Shown: positions 10,824 to 20,316 of the stretch, piece by piece
How positions within the stretch are numbered: position 1 is the first letter of the stretch
How the letters are laid out: every line of letters begins with the position of its first letter
DNA from: Nemertoderma westbladi
Taxonomy: Eukaryota > Xenacoelomorpha > Nemertodermatida > Nemertodermatidae
Assembly (NCBI GenBank): GCA_032718475.1
Contig: JAUCBJ010003431.1
Coordinates: forward strand, 1-22,372
Reading direction: 5' to 3'
Length of the DNA stretch: 22,372 nucleotides
Program-made: the position numbers and the translations under genes
Notes under the pieces: generated by a model
What the model saw: the letters and a program-made list of their open reading frames with translations, nothing else
Database searches by the model: none
Told to the model about the DNA's origin: nothing

Positions 10824-11273
10824 CATTGATGGGACCCCGCCCGATGTTGAAGGCTGCGGAATAGAAGGGCGAGTTGGCGCAGCCGGCGGGCGGGGTGTCG
10901 ATGGGCGTGGTGCTCTAGTACGCGAAGTCCCGGCTGACGCACTGGGTACGTGTCGCGTTGCACAAGGCGCAGTTGGCAACACTCCAGCTACGGAACTTGG
11001 AGTGTTAACAACTGCTGTGCTCGATTTATCGCCGGATGGACGAGGTATTGAGTTAAGTCCAACATCCGGTGTTGGACTTGATATACTATCCCTGCGTGAT
11101 AAAACAACGTAGGGAGACAGACGCCGCGATATAAATCGGGGTGGAGTATCCTTGCCAGACTTAGAATTAAGCCGGCGAATAGAGTCCTCGTCGAACCGAA
11201 ATACGGGAGAATCTGTGCGAGGACTCATAGTTGGGGTGGAGAAAGGGGTACAGGTTCCTGAACCAGTTGGATC
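10824..11273 (-). CDS. E9: Ser/Pro/Thr-rich linker exon
   Basis: This exon has 150 codons, phase 0 at both ends. The acceptor is TTTATTTTAG before GATCCAACTGG; the donor is ATG followed by GTGAGTTT. It begins DPTGSGTC and ends STSGGVPSM. The composition is low-complexity (many S, P, T, R, with SP and TP pairs such as RRLSPYVV and SSPTPD) and includes one more ordered-looking stretch, FRFDEDSIRRLNS. It resembles a disordered, probably phosphorylatable linker. No known domain is recognised. An ATG at 11228 lies in frame but need not be a start. In the one-gene model it joins directly to the OTU-Helitron exon across a 6.5-kb intron. Confidence 0.65.
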
Positions 11274-11512
11274 CTAAAATAAAGATACAATTTAAAGAAC
11301 TTAGTACTTAGAAAATAAACAATAATACCGTACTATTTATCAGCTGTAAGTCATGTAATAGGTCGATTGTTGCAGCGGCTGTGTTCATTGAAATTAATTA
11401 TTGTCAAAAAAATAAAAAATAAATATTGTTAAAAATTTAAAAATAAAATAATAAGTTTAAAATAAATAAATGTTATTTTTCTACCAGTTTTTAACTATTT
11501 AACTCAACTCAC
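11274..11512 (-). other. Short AT-rich intron between E8 and E9
   Basis: This intron has 239 bp. The donor is GTGAGTTG after GGTCGTGTAATTGGG; the acceptor is TTTATTTTAG. It has no tandem array. Confidence 0.6.
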
Positions 11513-11833
11513 CCCAATTACACGACCCCCTCGCTCCCGTCGTGGACGAATGCTAATCGGTTTTGGACGACGAGATCGAGTGCGAGGGGGGGTCTCCACC
11601 GCGGACATCTCTGAGAATGGTGCTACGATGTCTGGCGTCGAGAAGCCAGGGGAAACACCCACGAGAGGAGAAAACGTGGGAGTAGACCCCGCCAATGATG
11701 AGAAGGCAGGACTAGGACTCTCTTCTCGAGGGGAGAATAAAGGTAGCACCAAAGGTGAGAGGTTAGGGAGCATGCAGGTGGGTCCCAAAAGGATACGAGA
11801 TCGTAACGAATCTATTGGTGATACGTTGGTATC
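11513..11833 (-). CDS. E8: Ser/Pro-rich exon with basic tail
   Basis: This exon has 107 codons, phase 0 at both ends, with acceptor CCCTTTAG before GATACC and donor GGG followed by GTGAGT. It starts DTNVSPIDSLRSR and continues with SP-rich sequence (LSPLVLPLFSPREESPSP, STPTFSPLVGVSPGFSTPD). It ends in a basic segment (PRTRSRRPKPIS, RPRRERGGRVIG). The basic tail could act in nuclear localisation or nucleic-acid binding; that is inference from composition. Unlike E1-E7 it lacks the shared exon-end motif in the same register. It shares the opening Asp codon (GAT) and Ser/Pro bias with E9, suggesting that E8 and E9 are related to each other. Confidence 0.65.
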
Positions 11834-11902
11834 CTAAAGGGAAAAATATTTAAATGAGCATTGCCATTTTATGATTATCAATGTGGTATTGTAGTTCATT
11901 CT

Positions 11903-13120
11903 GTACATGGATACAAGGGTGTGGTACATGGATACAAGGGTGTGGTACATGGATACAAGGGTGTGGTACATGGATACAAGGGTGTGGTACATGAATACAA
12001 GGGTGTGGTACATGGATACAAGGGTGTGGTACATGGATACAAGGGTGTGGTACATGGATACAAGGGTGTGGTACATGGATACAAGGGTGTGGTACATGGA
12101 TACAAGGGTGTGGTACATGGATACAAGGGTGTGGTACATGGATACAAGGGTGTGGTACATGGATACAAGGGTGTGGTACATGGATACAAGGGTGTGGTAC
12201 ATGGATACAAGGGTGTGGTACATGGATACAAGGGTGTGGTACATGGATACAAGGGTGTGGTACATGGATACAAGGGTGCGGTACATGGGTACATGGGTGT
12301 GGTACATGGGTACATGGGTGTGGTACATGGGTACATGGGTGTGGTACATGGGTGCATGGGTAGGGTACATGGGTACATGGGTGTGATACATGAGTACATG
12401 GGTGTGATACATGGGTACATGGGTGTGATACATGGGTACATGGGTGTGGTACATGGGTACATGGGTGTGGCACATGGGTACATGGGTGTGGTACATGGGT
12501 AAATGGGTGTGGTACATGGGTAAATGGGTGTGGTACATGGGTAAATGGGTGTGGTACATGTGTACATGGGTGTGGTACATGGGTGTGGGTACATGGGTGT
12601 GGTACATGGGAACATGGGTGTGGTACATGGGTACATGGGTAAGGGTGTGGTACATGGATACAAGGGTGTGGTACATGGATACAAGGGTGTGGTACATGGA
12701 TACAAGGGTGTGGTACATGGATACAAGGGTGTGGTACATGGGTACATGGGTGTGGTACATGGGTACATGGGTGTGGTACATGGGTACATGGGTGTGGTAC
12801 ATGGGTACATGGGTGTGGTACATGGGTACATGGTTGTGGTACATGGGTACATGGGTGTGGTACATGGGTTCATGGGTGTGATACATGGGTACATGGGTGT
12901 GATACATGGGTACATGGGTGTGGTACATGGGCACATGTGTGTGGTACATGGGTGTGGTACATGGGTACATGGGTGTGGTACATGGGTACATGGGTGTGGT
13001 ACATGTGTACATGGGTGTGGTACATGGGTGTGGTACATGGGTGTAGTACATGGGTGTAGTACATGGGTACATGGGTGTGGTACATGGGTACATTGGTGTG
13101 GTACATGGGTACATGGGTAC
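11903..13120. repeat. 21-bp minisatellite, left part
   Basis: About 57 copies of a 21-bp unit. Subfamilies are sorted in blocks: CATGGATACAAGGGTGTGGTA (about 11906-12275 and 12650-12735) and CATGGGTACATGGGTGTGGTA (the remainder, with GTAAATGG and TGATAC variants). The period is a multiple of three and the unit lacks stops in most frames, so long frames with heptad repeats (such as MYHTHVP or VHGYKGV) appear on both strands. It lies in the E7-E8 intron. Confidence 0.95.
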
Positions 13121-13127
13121 ATACGAT

Positions 13128-13449
13128 AAGATTTATGCGGACGATACCGTTATGTATGCAACCGACAAAGACCCTCACACAGCAACATCTATTCTGGAAC
13201 AAAATATTAATCATATTTCGGAAATATATGCAAAAAACAGTCTACAAATGAACAAAACTAAAACAGAATTTTTACTTCTCTCACCACGCAAAAACGACAA
13301 ACAAACTAAAAATATACACTCAATATTCAGGACTCTCCAAAATTAGATCAAAGCAAAACAGTTAAATACTTAGGTGTCCATATAAATACTTCTCTTGATT
13401 GGAAAGAGCAAATAGATAAAGCACTGCAAAAAATGTCAAATTTGTACTA
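13128..13449 (+). pseudogene. Reverse transcriptase remnant, frameshifted
   Basis: Two overlapping frames together carry the RT YADD palm motif, the following alpha/beta segment and the start of the thumb (VKYLGV..N.SLDWK). The break between frames lies near 13315-13322. It is too short (about 105 residues against more than 400 for a full RT domain) to function. Confidence 0.8.
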
Positions 13450-13454
13450 ACAGG

Positions 13455-13508
13455 TTGTCTTGGACAGCCTCTAACTGACGCTTGTCTTGGACAGCCTCTA
13501 ACTGACGC
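13455..13508 (+). repeat. 27-bp tandem duplication in the LINE 3' region
   Basis: TTGTCTTGGACAGCCTCTAA followed by CTGACGC occurs twice, perfectly, at 13455 and 13482. It may mark the element's 3' untranslated region and could identify other family members. Confidence 0.9.
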
Positions 13509-13598
13509 TTATTAACGTAACTATCAGTACTCTCCTTTGTACTGCCTTTGGTGTCACTTTTCGAAGCACGCTAAAGTATTGTTAATAAAAGAACGATC

Positions 13599-13619
13599 TT
13601 ATCTTATCTTATCTTATCT
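13599..13619 (+). repeat. TTATC pentamer tail of the LINE
   Basis: CTTATC is repeated about four times immediately before the array resumes. Short tandem tails instead of poly(A) are known at the 3' ends of several LINE clades, so this most likely marks the true 3' end of the insertion. Confidence 0.75.
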
Positions 13620-14390
13620 GGTACATGGTTGTGGTACATGGTTGTGGTACATGGTTGTGGTACATGGTTGTGGTACATGGTTGTGGTACATGGTTGTGGT
13701 ACATGGTTGTGGTACATGGGTACTTGGGTGTGGTACATGGGTACATGCGTGTGGTACATGGGTACATGCGTGTGGTACATGGGTACATGCGTGTGGTACA
13801 TGGGTACATGCGTGTGGTACATGGGTACATGCGTGTTGTACATGGGTACATGGGTGTGGTACATGGGAACATGGGTGTGGTACATGGGTACATGGGTGTG
13901 GTACATGGGCACATGGGTGTGGTACATGGGCACATGGTTGTGGTACATGGGTGTGGTACATGGGTACATGGGTACATGGGTGTAGTACATGGGTACATGG
14001 GTACTTGGGTGTGGTACATGGGTACATGCGTGTGGTACATGGGTACATGCGTGTGGTACATGGGTACATGCGTGTGGTACATGGGTACATGCGTGTGGTA
14101 CATGGGTACATGCGTGTGGTACATGGGTACATGGGTGTGGTACATGGGAACATGGGTGTGGTACATGGGCACATGGGTGTGGTACATGGACACATGGTTG
14201 TGGTACATGGGTACATGGGTGTGGTACATGGGTACATGGGTGTGGTACATGGGTACATGGGTGTGGTACATGGGTACATGGGTGTAGTACATGGGTACAT
14301 GGGTGCAGTACATGGGTACATGGGTGTAGTACATGGGTACATGGGTGTAGTACATGGGTACATGGGTGTAGTACATGGGTACATCGATGG
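13620..14390. repeat. 21-bp minisatellite, middle part with a duplicated block
   Basis: It starts with seven or eight copies of a shortened 13-bp unit (GGTACATGGTTGT, to about 13715). A block beginning GGGTACTTGGG at 13718, with five ACATGCGTGT units followed by GGGAACATGG and GGGCACATGG variants, recurs at 13999 in the same order. That is a period of about 281 bp, with one unit deleted in the second copy. The 13-bp unit destroys the three-base periodicity locally. Confidence 0.9.
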
Positions 14391-15790
14391 GTACATCCGT
14401 ATAATACATGGGTACATCCGTATAATACATGGGTACATTCGTATAGTACATGGGTACATTCGTATAATACATGGGTGCATCCGTATAGTACATGGGTACA
14501 TGGGTGTAGTACATGTGTACATGGGTGTAGTACATGGGTACATCGATGGGTACATCCGTATACTACATGCATCCGTATAATACATGGGTACATCCGTATA
14601 ATACATGGGTACATCCGTATAATTCATGGGTACATCCGTATAATACATGGGTACATCCGTATAATACATGGGTACATCCGTATAATACATGGGTACATCC
14701 GTATAATACATGGGTACATCCGTATAATACATGGGTGCATCCGTATAATACATGGGTACATCCGTATAATACATGGGTACATCCGTATAATACATGGGTA
14801 CATCCGTATAATACATGGGTACATCCGTATAGTACATGGGTACATCCGTATAGTACATGGGTACATCCGTATAGTACATGGGTACATCCGTAGAGTACAT
14901 GGGTACATCCGTATAGTACATGGGCACATCCGTATAGTACATGGGTGCATCCGTATAATACATGGGTGCATCCATATAGTACATGGGTACATCCGTATAA
15001 TACATGGGTACATCCGTATAATACATGGGTACATCCGTATAGTACATGGGTACATCCGTATAAGTCATGGGTACATCCGTATAATACATGGGTAATTCCG
15101 TATAGTACATGGGTGCATCCGTACAGTACATGGGTACATCCTTATAGTACATGGGTACATCCTTATAGTACATGGGTACATCCGTATAGTACATGGGTGC
15201 ATCCGTATAGTACATGGGTGCATCCGTATAGTACATGGGTGCATCCGTATAGTACATGGGTACATCCGTATAATACATGGGTACATCCGTATAGTACATG
15301 GGTACATCCGTATAGTACATGGGTACATCCGTATAGTACATGGGTGCATCCGTGTAGTACATGGGTACATCCGTATAGTACATGGGTACATCCGTACAGT
15401 TCATGGGTACATCCTTATAGTACATGGGTACATCCTTATAGTACATGGGTACATCCGTATAGTACATGGGTACATCCGTATAGTACATGGGTGCATCCGT
15501 ATAGTACATGGGTGCATCCGTATAGTACATGGGTACATCCGTATAATACATGGGTACATCCTTATAGTACATGGGTACATCCGTATAATACATGGGTACA
15601 TCCGTAGAGTACATGGGTACATCCGTATAGTACATGGGTACATCCGTATAGTACATGGGTACATCCGTATAATACATGGGTACATCCGTATAGTACCATC
15701 CGTATAGTACATGGGTACATCCGTATAATACATGGGTACATCCGTATAGTACCATCCGTATAGTACATGGGTACATCCGTGTAGTACATG
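14391..15790. repeat. 21-bp minisatellite, TACATCCGTATAG subfamily
   Basis: About 65 copies of CATGGGTACATCCGTATAGT(A), with recurrent single-base variants (ATAATAC for ATAGTAC, GGGTGCATCC, CCTTATAG). It is continuous with the preceding block and shares TACATGGGTACAT with it. In the minus frame it reads MYYTDVP heptads without stops. I do not regard this as coding. Confidence 0.92.
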
Positions 15791-15975
15791 GGTGCCTTGT
15801 AGTACATGTTACATCCCTTACATCCCTGTGTACATGATACATCCCTTGTGTACATGGTACATCCCTGTGTATATGATACATCCCTGTGTATATGGTACAT
15901 CGCTGTGTACATGGTACATCGGAGTACATGGTACATCGGAGTCTGTTGTACATCGGAGTACATGAAGTACGAGGT
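15791..15975. repeat. Degenerate edge of the 21-bp array
   Basis: TACATG-based units with irregular spacing (GTACATGGTACATCCCTGTG and similar, then GTACATCGGAGTACATG). The decay towards exon E7 is typical of array edges, which escape homogenisation. Confidence 0.75.
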
Positions 15976-16012
15976 GCGGTGTTTAATCCAATATAATATC
16001 ATATAAACTTAC

Positions 16013-16111
16013 CAATGACGGAGTAGAAACTCCATGGCCGAACTCAGTACAGGGCACATCTGATGCTGGGACCATATCAATATCGTTAGTCTCCCTAGCG
16101 TCATCCAGAAC
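16013..16111 (-). CDS. E7: short exon of the VL type
   Basis: This exon has 33 codons, phase 0 at both ends. The acceptor is CAATTGTTTAG before GTTCTGG and the donor is TCATTG followed by GTAAGTTTAT. It begins VLDDARETNDIDMV and ends EFGHGVSTPSL, with the shared glycine nine codons before the donor. It resembles E2 (21366-21238), which also opens with GTT CTG after a TTTAG acceptor, and the ILDDA segment of E3. No domain is recognised; it is acidic. Confidence 0.6.
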
Positions 16112-16279
16112 CTAAACAATTGTATAAAGGATAATAATAATTAAATAAGTTAAATAATATAAACCAATTGTATAAAGAGACCCTGCAGCAAATAGAGTGC
16201 AGTACGTGTGCGCCGAAATATAGACAATATTATCGGTTATTTAGTAAATATAGCTTTGGATATATTTAAGTTAACTAAC
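16112..16279 (-). other. Short intron between E6 and E7
   Basis: This intron has 168 bp, with donor GTTAGTTAAC (the same as after E1) and acceptor GTTTAG. It is AT-rich without an array. Confidence 0.6.
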
Positions 16280-16600
16280 CATCGGTTCTGGATCAGATAC
16301 GCGGCCGGTCTGGACAGCGCCACTCTCGGCGGCCTCGATATCGAACATATCGACATCCTGTAATAATTCCGTTGCCGCGTCCATGTCAGCAGTTCTCTCT
16401 GGCTCAGCTGCCATGTCGTCCATCTCAGCGTCCTGAACGACTTCCAGAAGAACGCCCGCATCCATATTTTCCACCCATATATCCTTACTCTCGTGGAAGA
16501 GTCTCATGATGCAGGTTTGTTTCTTATGCGACCTCTTCCCGCAACGTCCTTGACAATAGGAACATGTAGGGCGTCCCTTATGTTTAGTTGGTACAGTGAA
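16280..16600 (-). CDS. E6: Cys/His finger plus acidic exon (copy 2)
   Basis: This exon has 107 codons, phase 0 at both ends, with acceptor TTTTATTTCAG before TTCACTG and donor ATG followed by GTTAGT. Residues about 9-32 (GRPTCSYCQGRCGKRSHKK, then QTC) form a C-X2-C-X3-C-X4-H-X4-C pattern, a plausible zinc-binding finger flanked by Lys/Arg. After IMRLFHESKD the exon turns acidic with repeated LLQDVDMFD-like and VVQDAEMDD-like segments. It ends VQTGRVSDPEPM with the shared exon-end motif. It is clearly paralogous to E4 in acceptor, finger, acidic repeats and end. Its place between E5 and E7 repeats the E3-E4 order. Function is unknown; nucleic-acid or protein binding by the finger is inference. 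Confidence 0.7.
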
Positions 16601-16998
16601 CTGAAATAAAATTATAATTTATGTTGATTATATAATTAATTGTTAGTTACATTAAACATTTTAATATAAACGCTATAAATTAAAAATTTTGGAATAAAAT
16701 AGTCTTTAAAATTTAAACAAATAATTAACTAACTTCGTATGGAATATTAATAATTATATAAAATAACTTTATTTAAATGGGAAAACATGAATTAGTTAAA
16801 ACAAAATATTTTATATTCTCAGTTTTAAAGCACCGAAATGTAATTGTATTCCAGTCATTTAATTTGTACTAAAATTATTAAATATTTACAGAGTTCTGTT
16901 AGTTACCATTAATTAAATACATAAAATTAATTATACAAAAAATATCATTTAATTAGGTTTCTATATAATTAATTACATAATTTATTGAGTAAACTTAC
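16601..16998 (-). other. AT-rich intron between E5 and E6
   Basis: This intron has 398 bp, is strongly AT-rich, with donor GTAAGTTTAC and acceptor TTTTATTTCAG. No gene or repeat array is seen. Its acceptor end resembles that of the E3-E4 intron, consistent with duplication of the exon pair together with its intron. Confidence 0.6.
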
Positions 16999-17205
16999 GA
17001 TTTCTGGACGGGAAGACGGACAGCCGGACTTTTGAGCGGCGTTCCTCCTACGGGTTGACTCGTTAGACCCGATACTGCGAACAGAACCGAGACTACCGGC
17101 AGTACCGACACTACGAACTGAACCGAGACTACCTACAGACCCGATACTACCTACATCTGAACATTCAGACATAGCGTCTTTCTTCCCCTTACGGGACGAC
17201 GTTCT
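16999..17205 (-). CDS. E5: Gly/Ser-repeat exon (copy 2)
   Basis: This exon has 69 codons, phase 0 at both ends, with acceptor TTTCCACAG before AGAACG and donor ATC followed by GTAAGT. It starts RTSSRKGKKD, then MSECSDVGSIGSVGS, then an imperfect run of G-S-(V/I/L) and S-V-R units, and ends QKSGCPSSRPEI with the shared exon-end glycine at minus nine. It is homologous to E3 (ETSFRK, MSEGSDVCSLGSVDS, QSGRPYCRPQI) but has expanded the Gly/Ser run. No fold is recognised; the repeat looks flexible or disordered. Confidence 0.65.
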
Positions 17206-17260
17206 CTGTGGAAATAAAAATTAAATAATTAATTATACCGGTTAAATTATATCGTATAAT

Positions 17261-20143
17261 GTAACTGGTAAGTCTATTAAGTAATTCGGGTGTCGGTAGT
17301 GTAACTGGTAAGTCCATTAAGTAATTGGGAAGTCGGTAGTGTAACTGGTAAGTCCATTAAGTAATTGGGAAGTCGGTAGTGTAACTGGTAAGTCTATTAA
17401 GTAATTCGGGTGTCGGTAGTGTAACTGGTAAGTCCATTAAGTAATTCGGGTGTCGGTAGTGTAAATGGTAAGTCCATTAAGTAATTGGGAAGTCGGTAGT
17501 GTAACTGGCAAATCCATTAAGTAATTGGGAAGTCGGTAGTGTAACTGGTAAGTCCATTAAGTAATTGGGAAGTCGGTAGTGTAACTGGTAAGTCTATTAA
17601 GTAATTCGGGTGTCGGTAGTGTAACTGGTAAGTCCATTAAGTAATTCGGGTGTCGGTAGTGTAACTGGTAAGTCCATTAAGTAATTGGGAAGTCGGTAGT
17701 GTAACTGGTAAGTCCATTAAGTAATTGGGAAGTCGGTAGTGTAACTGGTAAGTCCATTAAGTAATTCGGGTGTCGGTAGTGTAACTGGTAAGTCCATTAA
17801 GTAATTCGGGTGTCGGTAGTGTAACTGGTAAGTCCATTAAGTAATTGGGAAGTCGGTAGTGTAACTGGCAAGTCCATTAAGTAATTGGGAAGTCGGTAGT
17901 GTAACTGGTAAGTCCATTAAGTAATTGGGAAGTCGGTAGTGTAACTGGTAAGTCCATTAAGTAATTCGGGTGTCGGTAGTGTAACTGGTAAGTCCATTAA
18001 GTAATTCGGGTGTCGGTAGTGTAACTGGTAAGTCCATTAAGTAATTGGGAAGTCGGTAGTGTAACTGGTAAGTCCATTAAGTAATTGGGAAGTCGGTAGT
18101 GTAACTGGTAAGTCCATTAAGTAATTCGGGTGTCGGTAGTGTAACTGGTAAGTCCATTAAGTAATTCGGGTGTCGGTAGTGTAACTGGTACGTCCATTAA
18201 GTAATTGGGAAGTCGGTAGTGTAACTGGTAAGTCCATTAAGTAATTGGGAAGTCGGTAGTGTAACTGGTAAGTCCATTAAGTAATTCGGGAAGTCGGTAG
18301 TGTAACTGGTAAGTCCATTAAGTAATTCGGGTGTCGGTAGTGTAACTGGTAAGTCCATTAAGTAATTCGGGTGTCGGTAGTGTAACTGGTAAGTCCATTA
18401 AGTAATTGGGAAGTCGGTAGTGTAACTGGTAAGTCCATTAAGTAATTCGGGATGTCGGTAGTGTAACTGGTAAGTCCATTAAGTAATTCGGGAAGTCGGT
18501 AGTGTAACTGGTACGTCCATTAAGTAATTGGGAAGTCGGTAGTGTAACTGGTAAGTCCATTAAGTAATTGGGAAGTCGGTAGTGTAACTGGTAAGTCCAT
18601 TAAGTAATTCGGGAAGTCGGTAGTGTAACTGGTAAGTCCATTAAGTAATTCGGGAAGTCGGTAGTGTAACTGGTAAGTCCATTAAGTAATTGGGAAGTCG
18701 GTAGTGTAACTGGTAAGTCCATTAAGTAATTCGGGAAGTCGGTAGTGTAACTGGTAAGTCCATTAAGTAATTGGGAAGTCGGTAGTGTAACTGGTAAGTC
18801 CATTAAGTAATTGGGAAGTCGGTAGTGTAACTGGTAAGTCCATTAAGTAATTGGGAAGTCGGTAGTGTAACTGGTAAGTCCATTAAGTAATTGGGAAGTC
18901 GGTAGTGTAACTGGTAAGTCCATTAAGTAATTGGGAAGTCGGTAGTGTAACTGGTAAGTCCATTAAGTAATTGGGAAGTCGGTAGTGTAACTGGTAAGTC
19001 CATTAAGTAATTGGGAAGTCGGTAGTGTAACTGGTAAGTCCATTAAGTAATTGGGAAGTCGGTAGTGTAACTGGTAAGTCCATTAAGTAATTGGGAAGTC
19101 GGTAGTGTAACTGGTAAGTCCATTAAGTAATTGGGAAGTCGGTAGTGTAACTGGTAAGTCCATTAAGTAATTGGGAAGTCGGTAGTGTAACTGGTAAGTC
19201 CATTAAGTAATTCGGGTAGTCGGTAGTGTAACTGGTAAGTCCATTAAGTAATTGGGAAGTCGGTAGTGTAACTGGTAAGTCCATTAAGTAATTGGGAAGT
19301 CGGTAGTGTAACTGGTAAGTCCATTAAGTAATTGGGAAGTCGGTAGTGTAACTGGTAAGTCCATTAAGTAATTGGGAAGTCGGTAGTGTAACTGGTAAGT
19401 CCATTAAGTAATTGGGAAGTCGGTAGTGTAACTGGTAAGTCCATTAAGTAATTGGGAAGTCGGTAGTGTAACTGGTAAGTCCATTAAGTAATTGGGAAGT
19501 CGGTAGTGTAACTGGAAGTCCATTAAGTAATTGGGAAGTCGGTAGTGTAACTGGTAAGTCCATTAAGTAATTGGGAAGTCGGTAGTGTAACTGGTAAGTC
19601 CATTAAGTAATTGGGAAGTCGGTAGTGTAACTGGTAAGTCCATTAAGTAATTGGGAAGTCGGTAGTGTAACTGGCAAGTCCATTAAGTAATTGGGAAGTC
19701 GGTAGTGTAACTGGTAAGTCATTAAGTAATTGGGAAGTCGGTAGTGTAACTGGTAAGTCCATTAAGTAATTGGGAAGTCGGTAGTGTAACTGGTAAGTCC
19801 ATTAAGTAATTGGGAAGTCGGTAGTGTAACTGGTAAGTCCATTAAGTAATTGGGAAGTCGGTAGTGTAACTGGTAAGTCCATTAAGTAATTGGGAAGTCG
19901 GTAGTGTAACTGGTAAGTCCATTAACTAATTGGGAAGTCGGTAGTGTAACTGGTAAGTCCATTAAGTAATTGGGAAGTCGGTAGTGTAACTGGCAAGTCC
20001 ATTAACTAATTGGGAAGTCGGTAGTGTAACTGGTAAGTCCATTAAATAATTGGGAAGTCGGTAGTGTAACTGGTAAGTCCATTAACTAATTGGGAAGTCG
20101 GTATAGTGTAACAGGTAAGTCCATTAACTAGTTGGGTTGTCAG
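17261..20143. repeat. 40-bp minisatellite, about 72 copies, with higher-order structure
   Basis: The unit is GTAACTGGTAAGTCCATTAA followed by GTAATTGGGAAGTCGGTAGT (type A) or GTAATTCGGGTGTCGGTAGT (type B). From 17261 to about 18260 the types alternate mainly as AABB with occasional AAABB. Then hybrids appear (TTCGGGAAGTCGG, 41 bp), and from about 18750 to 20100 it is nearly pure A. The last copies at the right are divergent (ATTAACTAATTGGG). It fills the E4-E5 intron. Copies are contiguous, without spacers. Confidence 0.95.
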
Positions 20144-20316
20144 GGCGGTAAATAAGTCGCTCAGAAATGACGTTTTCTTTATATCAATTAGCAACAACAT
20201 AAACCACTTTATAATGTTTTAGAATACCTAAATGAATATAGATGAATGCAATATTTATAATGACATTACTATATAGTATATATAATATATCTCGCAATAT
20301 AATTAAATAAACTCAC
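20144..20316 (-). other. Unique intron end next to E4
   Basis: AT-rich sequence between the 40-bp array and the E4 donor (GTGAGTTTATTTAATTATAT). Nothing else is visible. Confidence 0.5.

Larger units (their letters stand above)
13121..13619 (+). mobile_element. 5'-truncated non-LTR retrotransposon (LINE) fragment
   Basis: This element interrupts the 21-bp array. From 13128 it encodes KIYADDTVMY, the reverse transcriptase catalytic YADD motif, then NSLQMNKTKTEF, typical of the next RT block. A net one-base loss near 13315-13322 shifts the frame; the second frame gives KTVKYLGVHI and SLDWKEQI (thumb region) and stops at TAA near 13449. The 3' untranslated part has a 27-bp tandem duplication (13455-13508), an AATAAA at about 13581, and a TTATC pentamer tail (13599-13619). 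The copy lacks most of the RT and any endonuclease, so it is dead. It fits the Jockey/CR1-like part of the LINE tree; the clade is uncertain. GGTACAT occurs on both sides but is also part of the array. Confidence 0.85.

Noticed and set aside
11550-11837. Plus-strand 95-codon frame opposite E8
   Set aside because: It is antisense to a spliced exon with phase-0 boundaries and has no recognisable features.
11834-13114. Long open frames of 140-430 codons on both strands in the left 21-bp array
   Set aside because: Same cause: period divisible by three without stops.
13989-15095. 368-codon plus-strand open frame
   Set aside because: Heptad translation of the satellite; no independent evidence.
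13614-15953. 779-codon minus-strand open frame
   Set aside because: It consists almost wholly of 21-bp repeat units, comparable frames are open on both strands, and it lacks splice or codon evidence. I treat it as satellite.
16237-16461. Off-frame minus-strand open frame overlapping E6
   Set aside because: It reads through the E6 donor and lacks the finger and acidic repeats shared with E4.
18600-18803. 67-codon minus-strand frame in the 40-bp array
   Set aside because: A local effect of 41-bp hybrid units; purely repeat sequence.
17261-20143. CRISPR-like appearance of the 40-bp repeats
   Set aside because: The copies are contiguous with no unique spacers, and the context is a eukaryotic intron.
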